From the NCBI GenBank assembly GCA_027314165.1, contig DAHVCH010000002.1, forward strand, positions 39,716 through 103,715: 64,000 bases of DNA, in the 5' to 3' direction. This document shows, piece by piece, positions 53,448 through 61,382 of this stretch. The DNA is from Thermoplasmata archaeon. GTDB taxonomy: Archaea; Thermoplasmatota; Thermoplasmata; Lutacidiplasmatales; UBA184. The position numbers and the translations under genes are program-made. The stretch's first letter is position 1, and each line of letters starts with the position of its first letter. The notes beneath the pieces were generated by a model. That model saw only the letters and a list, made by a program, of their open reading frames with translations, was not told where the DNA came from and searched no databases.

Positions 53448-53630
53448 CTAGGCCCCCCGCAGCGCGGAACCATCCTCTCGCTTTCGGCGGCGGTAGACGA
53501 GAACCACGACTGCAGCGACAAGGACGACCGCCCCGGCACTTGACACAAGCGCGTAGACCTCCCAGGTCGGGAGACCCAGAATGGTCGATGCAGGCGTGGG
53601 AGCTCCAAGAACGCTGATGGGATCAGTTCA
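53448..53630 (-). pseudogene. Remnant: C-terminal end of a surface protein
   Basis: Read on the minus strand from about 53625 there is ISVLGAPTPASTILGL, then a hydrophobic helix (VYALVSSAGAVVLVAAVVVL) and the basic VYRRRKRED, ending at TAG 53448-53450. This is exactly the C-terminal anchor seen in the intact surface proteins. The frame is closed by TGA about four codons upstream (near 53633-53635) and no ectodomain follows; the IS66-like transposase remnant begins immediately beyond. It is therefore the tail of a surface-protein gene whose body was lost or displaced. Confidence 0.65.
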
Positions 53631-53688
53631 CGGAGTTGAGCGCGCCCTCGAGAGCTGATCTGGCGCCGAGCCTGGACCGTGCTTTCCC

Positions 53689-54558
53689 GTGACACCGGGG
53701 GTGTTGGCCACGATGGCCGGCCTCTCGGTGAGCACCCGCGAGGTCCAGGACCTCCTGGAGATGGCCGCCGAGAAACTATGCCCCGAGTACGCGGCCATCC
53801 GCGAGGAGGTGAGGAGGGCCCACCTGGTCCAGCCGGACAAGACGTCGATGCGGGTGGACGGGGAGAACTGGTGGGCCTGGAGCTTCGCGACGAAGCTCGC
53901 GGCCTACTGCGAGCTCGACCCGAGCCGGAGAAAGGACGTGGTGGAGCGGGTCCTGGGGCGGGACTTTCCCGGGACGGTAGTCTCCGACGACTGGTGCGCC
54001 TACAACTGCCTCGAAGGGGAACGGGGAGCCTGCTCGATCCACATCAACCGCCAGCTCCAGGCGGTGGAGGTGGCGCACGGCATCCGCCCCCGAGGGCCGA
54101 GGGGCCCATCGCTCCCGGTCTTCACGAGGGCGGGGCATCCGCCGATCATCTCCCTACGGTTCGCGTGTCGTCTGCGTACCCTGCTCCGTGAGGCGGTGGC
54201 GTGGTCGTAGAGGATTCCCGCCTCGTCCGTGAGGAGCCGGGAGCGGAAGGCCGTGTCCTACGAGCGTCGGGTCCGTCGGCTGTGCGACCAGAACTCGAAG
54301 GACGAGGATGTGGGGAGGATCTCCCGGAACCTGCTCGGTCGGATGCCGTACCTCTTCACGTTCGTCCGGGACGCCCGGATACCGTGGCGCAACAATGCCG
54401 GGGAGCGGGTCATCCGTTCCATCTACGTGAAACGCAAGATGAGCGGGGGCCTGCGAAGTGACACCGGAGCCCGGACCTATGCTCGGTTGAAGACGGTGTA
54501 CGAGACGACGAAACGGAAGGGCCAGGACTTCCTGAAGGTGGTCGTCGCGGCCGAGTAA
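53689..54558 (+). pseudogene. Broken IS66-like transposase (in-frame TAG, N-terminus missing)
   Basis: The DDE domain of an IS66-type transposase in one frame: LSVSTREVQDLLEMA, the first catalytic Asp region VQPDKTSMRVDG (DET is usual), the second Asp in GTVVSDDWCAYN, CSIHINRQLQ, and the C-terminal PWRNNAGERVIRS with the Glu and VKRKMSGGLRSDTG. The frame is interrupted by TAG at 54208-54210 between REAVAWS and RIPASSV, with sense on both sides, and ends at TAA 54556. The N-terminal zinc/HTH part normally found is absent, and a stop lies in frame at 53656. No terminal inverted repeats could be defined. A translatable stretch in the same frame continues after the TAA (to 54723), which may be more decayed element sequence. 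Confidence 0.75.
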
Positions 54559-54712
54559 TTCGCCGCGTTTGTAGCCGAGTTCGCAAGGGCCGCGGTGCCG
54601 GCCCTGGAGGCGCAGGGCATAAGCCTCGGGACCGGGGAGGGGGCTACCAAGACCGCGATGGACCTGGCGGTGGTGATGGTCAGGGAGGCGTGGGTACAGT
54701 ACCGACCGGGGG

Positions 54713-55792
54713 TCAGTCGGTAACCGTCCAGCTCTGTGCAGCAGACCCGCCGCCCTCTCCCCAACCGGGCCGCCAGAACTGCTGCCAACGAAGTATCGCT
54801 TCCGACGTAAACCTCTGGGCGAAGGTCACCCAATTCGTCAAGTCCGCCGCAGCCTCTGGAGTGAGCACACCATTCTTCTTGATTCCGGATAGGCTCTCCG
54901 AGAGTACCTCTCTCCAGTGGGCGTACATCTCCTTGTCCGAGGTCCCAAACGATGCAAGGACCTCCGACGCCGGTGAAATTACGCCAAGACCAATCTGCGC
55001 ATATGCCCGGTACTCCTTGTAGTCAAGTCGGAGCTTCAGGACCTCGACCTCGTCGTGCAGCGTCCTCACATATGCGACGATGGCCTCGTGTTTCGGGTCC
55101 TTGAGAATGGCCTCGTCGTTGGCGAAGCTCCTCGCCCAACTGATGAAGGAGCCCCAGATACGATGTTGCTCCAAGTACCTGGCAGCCTCGAAGCACGCTA
55201 CGACGTAGTAGACCGCGTCCTCCACTCGACCTTCGCGGAGCGCTTTCTCGCTCTTGGTGAATAGCGAGCGGAAGATGGCGTCGTGGAACAGGGCGCTCAT
55301 GGAGATTCCATCCCAATCGAGGCCGAAGAGTACCTTAGCCATCTGGCGGATGCTCCGCGCTGCCGCGTCCACCTGCACTCGGACCTCATCCTTCGCCGGC
55401 GGGATGGACTGATGCTGGATGGTGTTCCGCACCTCATGGACGCGCAGGACCTCAAGCTCGTTTGCGAAGAACGCGGGTGTCGCGGGGCTTGCCGGGGTGC
55501 CCGGCGTTCCGTAGGCCCTGGACACCGCGGTGAAGAGGGCACCCAAGTGGAGTTCCGAGTCCGCGCCCGACCCCTTCCCGGAACGGGGACGTTGGTCGAG
55601 GGCTGTCCGCAGCAGCGACTCGATGGTGGCATCAAGCAGCACGATAGCCTCGGCGTCTGCAAACGGGGTGTACATCGAGAGCAAGCGCTCGGCCAGCCCG
55701 TAGAGGTGGCGGGCATAGACGAGCCGACGAACCAGGCCCTCGCTGGGAGGGGTGTGTGGCGCTGACAACACCCGGGGCATGGGTCCAGGCAT
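54713..55792 (-). CDS. HEPN-like protein of an accessory island
   Basis: A 359-residue, all-helical cytoplasmic protein, not assignable to a named family. Residues about 50-66 (IVLLDATIESLLRTALD) and 117-130 (LRVHEVRNTIQHQS) together look like a HEPN fold: a helix with acidic residues followed by the R-x4-H motif (RNTIQH), the catalytic pair of HEPN RNases. The C-terminal half is further helices rich in Trp, Tyr and charged residues (FISWARSFANDEAILKD, WREVLSESLSG). Codon use is less GC-rich than neighbours, consistent with transfer. It is divergent from a truncated DNA methyltransferase. HEPN proteins are common in toxin-antitoxin and antiviral systems, but this assignment rests on one motif. 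Confidence 0.6.
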   Translation of the reverse strand: MPGPMPRVLSAPHTPPSEGLVRRLVYARHLYGLAERLLSMYTPFADAEAIVLLDATIESLLRTALDQRPRSGKGSGADSELHLGALFTAVSRAYGTPGTPASPATPAFFANELEVLRVHEVRNTIQHQSIPPAKDEVRVQVDAAARSIRQMAKVLFGLDWDGISMSALFHDAIFRSLFTKSEKALREGRVEDAVYYVVACFEAARYLEQHRIWGSFISWARSFANDEAILKDPKHEAIVAYVRTLHDEVEVLKLRLDYKEYRAYAQIGLGVISPASEVLASFGTSDKEMYAHWREVLSESLSGIKKNGVLTPEAAADLTNWVTFAQRFTSEAILRWQQFWRPGWGEGGGSAAQSWTVTD

Positions 55793-55851
55793 TTCAAGCG
55801 ACCTGCTCCATCGACGGGATGCGCCGTCGACCGAGCACCGCTCACGACAAC

Positions 55852-55858
55852 GTATAAG
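55852..55858 (+). promoter_or_regulatory. TATA-like site in the HEPN/methyltransferase divergent region
   Basis: GTATAAG, 45-51 bp before GTG 55903. A transcript would start near 55880, inside the 13-bp tandem repeats that follow. Confidence 0.45.
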
Positions 55859-55862
55859 CCCC

Positions 55863-55901
55863 GGTCGAGTTGAGCGGTCGAGTTGAGCGGTCGAGTGAGG
55901 C
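55863..55901 (+). repeat. Tandem 13-bp repeat, three copies
   Basis: GGTCGAGTTGAGC occurs twice in direct succession and a third time as the variant GGTCGAGTGAGGC. The array lies at and just after the predicted transcription start of the methyltransferase remnant, so it may be an operator for self-regulation or the trace of replication slippage. Confidence 0.6.
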
Positions 55902-55902
55902 G

Positions 55903-56112
55903 GTGGAACCCAACGTGCTCTACTACGGGGACAACCTCGAAGTGCTCCGCCGATACGTCACGGACGAGACCGTAGACCTCGTGTACCTCGATCCGCCGTT
56001 CAACTCGAATCAGGACTACAACGTCCTCTTCGCCGAGCAGGATGGGTCGCGCTCGGCGGCCCAAATCCTGGCGTTCGGGGACACCTGGCGGCGGGACGCC
56101 GGGCCGTCTTGA
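55903..56112 (+). pseudogene. N-terminal fragment of a site-specific DNA methyltransferase
   Basis: Starts VEPNVLYYGDNLEVLRRYV and contains LVYLDPPFNSNQDYNVLF, the catalytic D-P-P-F motif IV and flanking sequence of beta-type N6-adenine (or N4-cytosine) methyltransferases, followed by FGDTWRRD where intact relatives have DTW. The frame then ends at TGA 56110, so over three quarters of the enzyme, including the SAM-binding FxGxG, is missing; full-length members have 300-600 residues. Sequence beyond about 56090-56105 belongs to an unrelated minus-strand frame. TTG 55870 is an alternative start. It was probably part of a restriction-modification or similar defence locus. Confidence 0.75.
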
Positions 56113-56491
56113 GATACCGGCGAAGGACGGTGGGGGCGGGCGGTACGACATGGTGGTGGGCGAGGAACTCGCGGGCTTCGGGAAGGGTATCCTGAAGGGG
56201 AGCTTCGGGGTCCCACCTCCCCTGCGCGAGCCCGTCGAGTAGGAGCCGAACCGAGTGACCACGACGCGGAAGGATCAATCGATGGGCGCGACAGAAGGTC
56301 CTCCACACACGGCTATACGTCGCGCGGGACGGATTCCGGAATCGGTCCCGGAAAGCCTTGGGTGACCGCCCCCGCCTCCGGTCGAGGTGGCGGACGAACC
56401 TCTCGTAGGAGACCTTGGATGTCCCGTCCCAGAGTTGGCCCAGTATCTGCAGGTAGATTGCCCAACGTCTTTTCGGCCGCGTATTGACCAC
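56095..56491 (-). pseudogene. Truncated unrecognised ORF joined to the methyltransferase fragment
   Basis: From GTG 56491 the minus strand encodes a basic helical sequence of about 130 residues (RWAIYLQILGQLWDG, FVRHLDRRRGRSP, FCRAHRLILPRRGHSV, FLAHHHVVPPAPTVLRRYL) with native-looking composition. It runs into the antisense of the methyltransferase fragment near 56095, where it becomes Arg/Pro/Cys-rich shadow sequence. This suggests the real gene is cut at the junction. Its Arg- and His-rich helices would suit a transposase or recombinase, but no motif proves that. Confidence 0.35.
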
Positions 56492-56586
56492 CGGAAGTGG
56501 CCACGGCGACCCAGCCCAAGAACACGGGAGGGGGCCTGATTAGCGAGAGAATTTTGCAAATCTTGTCCCCTGATCAAGCGTTAGGC

Positions 56587-56742
56587 CTACAGCCGCCCTT
56601 CCGGGGACCACACCAATTCTCTCGCGGCTTGCCTCCACCGAGAGAACTGCTCGTCGGTCAGGGGCAGGGTGGTCTCCCTGTGCATGGGGCGCGGGTTCGG
56701 TCGGCGCACGTCAGGCGTGTCCACTTTGGCGTCCTTGGTCAT
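56587..56742 (-). CDS. Possible small protein of the accessory island
   Basis: A 51-residue frame from ATG 56742 (MTKDAKVDTPDVRR, then ETTLPLTDEQFSRWRQAAR and VWSPEGRL). Its acidic/polar composition is not shadow-like, and GGGAG precedes the ATG. It resembles in size the antitoxin-like small proteins of mobile regions, but no family is recognised. It lies between the broken methyltransferase junction and tRNA-Ile in sequence of somewhat lower GC. Confidence 0.4.
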   Translation of the reverse strand: MTKDAKVDTPDVRRPNPRPMHRETTLPLTDEQFSRWRQAARELVWSPEGRL

Positions 56743-56822
56743 GTTCGGTTTCTCCCGAACCGTGCCAAATCTGACGCGAGACCTGCTAATGAGACACCCA
56801 AGTCTGACGTTGGGTGAGGGAG

Positions 56823-56897
56823 TGGGCCCGCGGAGATTTGAACTCCGGACCTCCCGGTTATCAGCCGGGCGCTCCAGCCGGTCTAAGCTACGGGCCC
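56823..56897 (-). tRNA. tRNA-Ile (GAU anticodon)
   Basis: Read on the minus strand: acceptor stem GGGCCCG/CGGGCCC, D arm with GCTTAGACCGGCTGGAGC, anticodon stem CCCGG/CCGGG enclosing CTGATAA with anticodon GAT, variable loop AGGTC and T arm CGGAGTTCAAATCTCCG. Discriminator is A and CCA is not encoded, as usual in archaea. No intron is seen. A TATA-like ATGCATTAAG on the minus strand (56924-56933) lies about 31 bp upstream. The accessory island abuts the 3' end of this tRNA, the usual place for integrase-mediated insertion. Confidence 0.95.
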
Positions 56898-56923
56898 TTG
56901 ACCGCGAGGGCACGATGGACGCC

Positions 56924-56933
56924 TCTTAATGCA
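56924..56933 (-). promoter_or_regulatory. TATA box for tRNA-Ile
   Basis: ATGCATTAAG on the minus strand, centred about 31 bp upstream of the mature tRNA 5' end. Confidence 0.45.
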
Positions 56934-57179
56934 TTCGGCCTCCCACCTCGCAAGGGACAAGAGCGGGGTCCTGAACGGCCCCTCCCCTATCCGCACCGTC
57001 CCGGAATGCATCGGAACGGGCGAGAGGTGGCCGCGAGACATCCCTGCTCGGCCCGCGCGTCGCTCTCAGGCGCCCTTGAGGCATCGGGGCCGCAGCTCCG
57101 GGTCCTCGCCCGGAACGAAGGGCCCGGCACGCTTATGCCTCGAGACGGAACTCCCTGCACGAGGAGCGGAGCGGGCGAC

Positions 57180-57971
57180 ATGACGGCCAACAAGCACCGC
57201 ATCGGTGAGACCATCGCCGACGCCGCCCGGGAGGCCCTCGAGGCGAGGCTCCTCACCGAAGTTCGTTCGGCCCCCGTTCCGAAACACCTGGCGATCATCA
57301 TGGACGGGAACCGGCGCTTCGCGCGGGACCACGGGATGATGACCATGGACGGGCATGAGAACGGACGGGAGAAGCTAGAGGAGCTGCTGGATTGGTGCCT
57401 GGAGGTTGGACTTCGCGCGATCACCGTGTATGCCCTGTCCACCGAGAACCTCTCCCGGGAACCCCAGGAAGTGAGTGACCTGATGGACCTCTTCGCGGTC
57501 AACTTCCGGAAGGTGGGCGACGACCCTCGGGTCCATCGGCACCACATCCGCGTCCGGGCGATCGGTTCGCGAGAGCGGCTTCGACAGGATGTCATCGACG
57601 CCATCGCCTACGCCGAGGAGAGGACGAAGGACTACTCCGACTACCTGTTCACCATCGCGATCGCGTACGGAGGGCGGGAGGAGATCCTGCAGGCGATACG
57701 GTCCATCGCTGAGGACGTCGCGAAGGGGAAGATCGACCCCGCGACCATCGACGAGCGCATGGTCTCCCAACGGCTCTACACGTCGGACCTGCCCGACCCT
57801 GACCTCGTCTTCCGCACCAGCGGAGAGGAGCGCATCTCCAACTTCCTGCTCTGGCAGGTGGCCTATTCCGAGCTGTACTTCTCGGACGTCTACTGGCCAG
57901 GGCTCCGCAAGCTCGACTTCCTCCGGGCCATCCGTGACTATCAGCGGCGTCGCCGCAGGTATGGGACTTGA
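57180..57971 (+). CDS. uppS: cis-prenyltransferase (polyprenyl diphosphate synthase)
   Basis: Makes the long cis-polyprenyl diphosphate used as lipid carrier for glycans in the membrane, 263 residues. HLAIIMDGNRRFARDHG carries the catalytic Asp and the diphosphate-binding N-x-R; then YALSTENLSR, and RTSGEERISNFLLWQVAYSELYF with the C-terminal Arg/Ser/Glu site. A 35-residue N-terminal extension precedes the core, as in other archaeal members. ATG 57180 is chosen; TTATG at 57133-57137 may be its TATA box, giving a 20-nt leader. The stop overlaps the next gene's TTG start by 3 bases. It likely supplies dolichol-type carrier for surface glycosylation. Confidence 0.93.
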   Translation: MTANKHRIGETIADAAREALEARLLTEVRSAPVPKHLAIIMDGNRRFARDHGMMTMDGHENGREKLEELLDWCLEVGLRAITVYALSTENLSREPQEVSDLMDLFAVNFRKVGDDPRVHRHHIRVRAIGSRERLRQDVIDAIAYAEERTKDYSDYLFTIAIAYGGREEILQAIRSIAEDVAKGKIDPATIDERMVSQRLYTSDLPDPDLVFRTSGEERISNFLLWQVAYSELYFSDVYWPGLRKLDFLRAIRDYQRRRRRYGT

Positions 57972-58768
57972 CGGGAGCCCCGCCGAGCGCTACAACGGCC
58001 ACCCGGAAGAAGATCCCCGCCGAGGAGTGGTGGCGGACCGAGGGCGGGTTCTTCCTGCTGTCGGAGGCGCACCGGGCGGACGAAGGACCCAAGGCCGCGG
58101 CCTTTCTGGAGGCGGTCCTGCGCCTGCCCCAGGGCTCCCGGGTCCTTGATGTGGGGTGTGGCTGGGGTCGGGTCGCGCTCGAGCTTGCGGAGAGGGGCTA
58201 TCGGGTCGTCGGACTCGACTGCTCGAAGGTCCTCCGTCTGGGGCGCATCCTCGCGGAACAACGCAAGGTCGACCTCGACCTTGTCCGAGGAGACATGCGA
58301 CGGTGGTCGTGCGCTCCCAGGTTCGACGCCGCCCTGCTCTGGGGGATGTCCTTCGGATACTTCTCCGACCGCCAGAACACGGAGGTCCTCCGGAGGGTCG
58401 GTCGCTCGCTCCGTCCCGGAGGGAGGGTCGTGCTGGACCTCCATCACCGCGACTGGTACCTCGCCCACTATCTCGGAGAGCACGTCGACCTGGTCCAGGG
58501 AAAAGTCGCCCATGACGAGGCCACATTCGACGTGGGATCGGGACGGCTGAACATCCTCTCCACGCTCGCTGACGGTCGTGGGAAGGTCCTGGCTCGACAG
58601 TGGCACTCGTTCCGGGAGTACACCGACGACGAGGTCCTGGCCAGGGTCCGTTCGGCCGGATTGGAGGTCGCCTCGGTCCACGCTGCGCTCGACCCGCGCC
58701 CTCGTCGACCGCGTCCTACGGACAGTTCCTGGCAAGTGGTCGCTAGACGGCCGCGGTCGGGCGCCTAG
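57968..58768 (+). CDS. Class I SAM-dependent methyltransferase
   Basis: A 266-residue methyltransferase. Motif I is VLDVGCGWGRVALELA (about residues 59-74), followed by VVGLDCSKVL with the ribose-binding Asp, then LVRGDMRRW, ALLWGMSFGYF (post-II region) and LRPGGRVVLDLHHRDWYL. The fold is clear but the acceptor is unknown; a substrate linked to the prenyl carrier or to a surface glycan is suggested only by the coupling to uppS (overlap at 57968-57971, TTG start). Confidence 0.85.
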   Translation: MTGAPPSATTATRKKIPAEEWWRTEGGFFLLSEAHRADEGPKAAAFLEAVLRLPQGSRVLDVGCGWGRVALELAERGYRVVGLDCSKVLRLGRILAEQRKVDLDLVRGDMRRWSCAPRFDAALLWGMSFGYFSDRQNTEVLRRVGRSLRPGGRVVLDLHHRDWYLAHYLGEHVDLVQGKVAHDEATFDVGSGRLNILSTLADGRGKVLARQWHSFREYTDDEVLARVRSAGLEVASVHAALDPRPRRPRPTDSSWQVVARRPRSGA

Positions 58769-58874
58769 CCCCTGCCGCTAGGGCCGGGGCCTGCCGCCGG
58801 AAGGCGTGGCCGGCGGTACGAAATGTATGTATCTTCCCGCTCCCAGCGGAAATCGGGAGGCTCAAGGGGACCCC

Positions 58875-61280
58875 GTGGCCGAGGCGCCTGAGCGGATCCC
58901 CAGCGTGAGGAGACCTCCCGCAGGCTCCCTTGCGCCCATGATCGGGTCCGGGGGGCTTCTCGGCATGCTCCTTCCGTTCCTGCCCCTTTCCGACATCTTC
59001 TCTGCAATCCGCTCGTGGCCGACCCCGCTGGGCGTGTTCCCGGTCGCGGCTGCAGTGGCTGCCGCGATCTATCTCGCCGTCCGGCACGCTCGACGGGTGC
59101 TGGCCAAGGGCGTGGAGGTGCGTCCAATGCGCCCCCATCCCCCGGTCACTCGGGTTCCTTCGGGTCTCCGGGATGCCCTCGTGGGGGCGGCCCGCACCGC
59201 CGCTCCACCCCCCGCGAAGCCCCCAGAGCCGAAGCCCGGTGAGCGGGAGACCGCCCAGTTCGAGGGGAACCTGACTGACCTTCCCGTACTGGCGGCGCAG
59301 GCTGGGAGGATCCCCCAGCGACGGGGCTACAGCGCTTACACGCTGCCCCGGCGACCAGCCGAGGCCCCGAGTGCCCCTCCCCCCTCCGCTCCTCCTCCTC
59401 CTCCCAAGGGAGGTTTCGGCTGGAAGATCGCCATCGCCTACGCGGCGATCTCGCTCCCTCTCTTGGGCGATTCCCCGTACGGCATCGCCCGGCTCCGGCA
59501 GGTGTTCTTCGGAACGCCGTTCCCGTCCACCCCTCCGCCCTCCGTCCCCTACTTCTTCTCGTACTACGACGTCCTCGTCCGGGACCTCGGGGAGCTCATC
59601 TACTACCCTCAGAGCTGGCCCGGGCCCCCGCAGTTCCTCCAGTCGTTGTCGCACACCGCAGCCGACTACATCTTCACGATGTACCTCGTGCTGATGCTGG
59701 CCTTCCTCGTCGCGAGCGGGGTCCTTGGCCGTGGGAAGTACCCGCTTTCCCAGCGGGGGACGGCCCTGGGGGTTGTGGGCGGGTACGTCGTGGCCGCGCT
59801 CTTCACGGAGGTCTTCTTCTACGCCATCCGGCCCGCGCTGTTCTACTCCTCGATCGCCCTCCTCGGCCGCGCGTTCGTCGGTGGCCTGTTCTTCTCTTTC
59901 CTGCTCTTCTCTGTGCTGTCCGCGCCGCCCGTGATGGCGGTGCACCCTCGGTTCCCGAGGGTGCGGTCCGACCTCGCCGTCTTCTTCCTCTCCGCCGCCG
60001 GTTCCCTCGCCCTCGCCTTCCTTCTGCTCTACGGGGCCTACGAGCTCCTGGGGATCGGTCGGGCGAACAGCTACGTCCCGTTCTTCGGGAACTTCGGGTT
60101 CACGCTCGTGCCGTTCGCCATCCTCCTGCTCCTGCCCCTGGTCGCCCTCACCTTCTGGGCCATGATCGGCCGATCGCTCTACCGGTACGAGCTCCGGCTC
60201 CGTCCTCTGCCCTCGCTGTGGAGGTACCATCCCCCGGTCACCATCCTCATCCCGGCGTACAACGAGGAGGCGACGATCGGGGCCACGGTGCTCTCCGCCG
60301 ACCGGGCCGCGCGTCTCTACCCGGGAAGCGTCGAGATCATCGTCGGCAACGATGGAAGCGCCGACCGGACGAGCGAGGTGGCGCGCGCCGCCGTCGCGAG
60401 GCTGCGCCACTCCTCCGGGAAGGTGGTGGACCTTCCGCACGGAGGAAAGTCGAACGCGCTCAACGGCGCCCTGCGCACCGCCGCGGGGGACATCGTCGTG
60501 CGCGTCGACGCCGACACCCGGATGTCGCCAGACTACGGCTTCGCGGAGATGGTCCCCCACTTCGCGGACCCGGAGGTCGGAGGGGTCCAGGGGCTCCTGC
60601 TCCCGCTACAGAGCGAGGGGTGGACCCGGAAGATGCGTATGCTGGAGATCGTCTGGAACCACCTCTTCCTTCGCCGGGCCTTCTACGGGACAAGGACCGC
60701 GCAGGTGGTCGACGGCGCTTTCTGCGCCTTCCGACGCGCCGACATCCTCTCGCTGGGAGGATGGGTCCCCTGGAACGGGGAGGACACCGAGATCACCTAC
60801 CGGCTGCAACGGATCGGTTTCCGTTTCCGCTACGAGACCCGGGCCGTGGCCTACGAGGACGTGCCTGCGAACTACAAGCAACTGAAGAAGCAGCGGATCC
60901 GGTGGACCCGGGGGGGGTACTTCGCCCACCACCGCCACTACCCGGCCCTCTTCTCCGAGGCCCCCGAGTTCGGGGGACTCGCGATCCTGTTCTGGCTCGC
61001 CCTCTTCGTGCGAGGGGGGATGCGGCATATGATCTACATCTACGCGGTGCTCCTGACCTTCCTCCTGGGGCTCCAGACCCTCTGGCACCTGGCGATCGTC
61101 GTCGCCCTGCTGCTCCTCCCCCGAGGGTTGGCCATGGCGTACTACCTGATCCGTCTCAACGCGTGGAAGTACCTTCCCTGGATCCTGATGTGGCCCCTCA
61201 CGTCGGCGCTCAAGCAGTTCATCAGCATGGAGGGGTTCGGGTCGATCCTCCCCGGGTCCGCGCCGGAGTTCTCGGAGTGA
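58875..61280 (+). CDS. Polytopic family-2 glycosyltransferase
   Basis: About 801 residues from GTG 58875. A first helix pair lies near 25-75; a Pro-rich cytosolic linker follows to about 190, then five or six helices to about 450. The GT2 domain has VTILIPAYNEEATIGATVL, DGSADRT, VRVDADTRMS (the D-x-D), WNGEDTEITYRLQ (catalytic ED) and QLKKQRIRWTRGGYF (Q-x-x-R-W type), then three or four helices. This is the arrangement of processive hyaluronan/cellulose-synthase-like enzymes, so a polysaccharide or lipid-linked glycan made from nucleotide sugar is likely. Start is uncertain: AAATGTATGTAT (58821-58832) looks like a TATA box and AAGGGGA precedes GTG 58875; GTG 58806 and ATG 58827 are alternatives. 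Confidence 0.88.
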   Translation: MAEAPERIPSVRRPPAGSLAPMIGSGGLLGMLLPFLPLSDIFSAIRSWPTPLGVFPVAAAVAAAIYLAVRHARRVLAKGVEVRPMRPHPPVTRVPSGLRDALVGAARTAAPPPAKPPEPKPGERETAQFEGNLTDLPVLAAQAGRIPQRRGYSAYTLPRRPAEAPSAPPPSAPPPPPKGGFGWKIAIAYAAISLPLLGDSPYGIARLRQVFFGTPFPSTPPPSVPYFFSYYDVLVRDLGELIYYPQSWPGPPQFLQSLSHTAADYIFTMYLVLMLAFLVASGVLGRGKYPLSQRGTALGVVGGYVVAALFTEVFFYAIRPALFYSSIALLGRAFVGGLFFSFLLFSVLSAPPVMAVHPRFPRVRSDLAVFFLSAAGSLALAFLLLYGAYELLGIGRANSYVPFFGNFGFTLVPFAILLLLPLVALTFWAMIGRSLYRYELRLRPLPSLWRYHPPVTILIPAYNEEATIGATVLSADRAARLYPGSVEIIVGNDGSADRTSEVARAAVARLRHSSGKVVDLPHGGKSNALNGALRTAAGDIVVRVDADTRMSPDYGFAEMVPHFADPEVGGVQGLLLPLQSEGWTRKMRMLEIVWNHLFLRRAFYGTRTAQVVDGAFCAFRRADILSLGGWVPWNGEDTEITYRLQRIGFRFRYETRAVAYEDVPANYKQLKKQRIRWTRGGYFAHHRHYPALFSEAPEFGGLAILFWLALFVRGGMRHMIYIYAVLLTFLLGLQTLWHLAIVVALLLLPRGLAMAYYLIRLNAWKYLPWILMWPLTSALKQFISMEGFGSILPGSAPEFSE

Positions 61281-61323
61281 GGGGGGTCCTTCCCTCCCCC
61301 GGCCGGGCCTCTCAGGCGGACCG

Positions 61324-61330
61324 TAATATA
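61324..61330 (+). promoter_or_regulatory. TATA box for Fn3 surface-protein gene
   Basis: TAATATA, an isolated AT-rich motif 40 bp after the glycosyltransferase stop, predicting transcription from near 61352. This fits ATG 61383 with a leader of about 30 nt; GTG 61350 would lie at the very start. Confidence 0.55.
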
Positions 61331-61382
61331 CGGGCCAGGGCAGAACCGGGTGGTCGCTGGGAGAACCGTTCGACCTTTGCCG

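Noticed and set aside
54208..54210. TAG as a pyrrolysine codon in the transposase
   Set aside because: The element is also truncated and decayed, and there is no other evidence for pyrrolysine in the window; a nonsense mutation is simpler.
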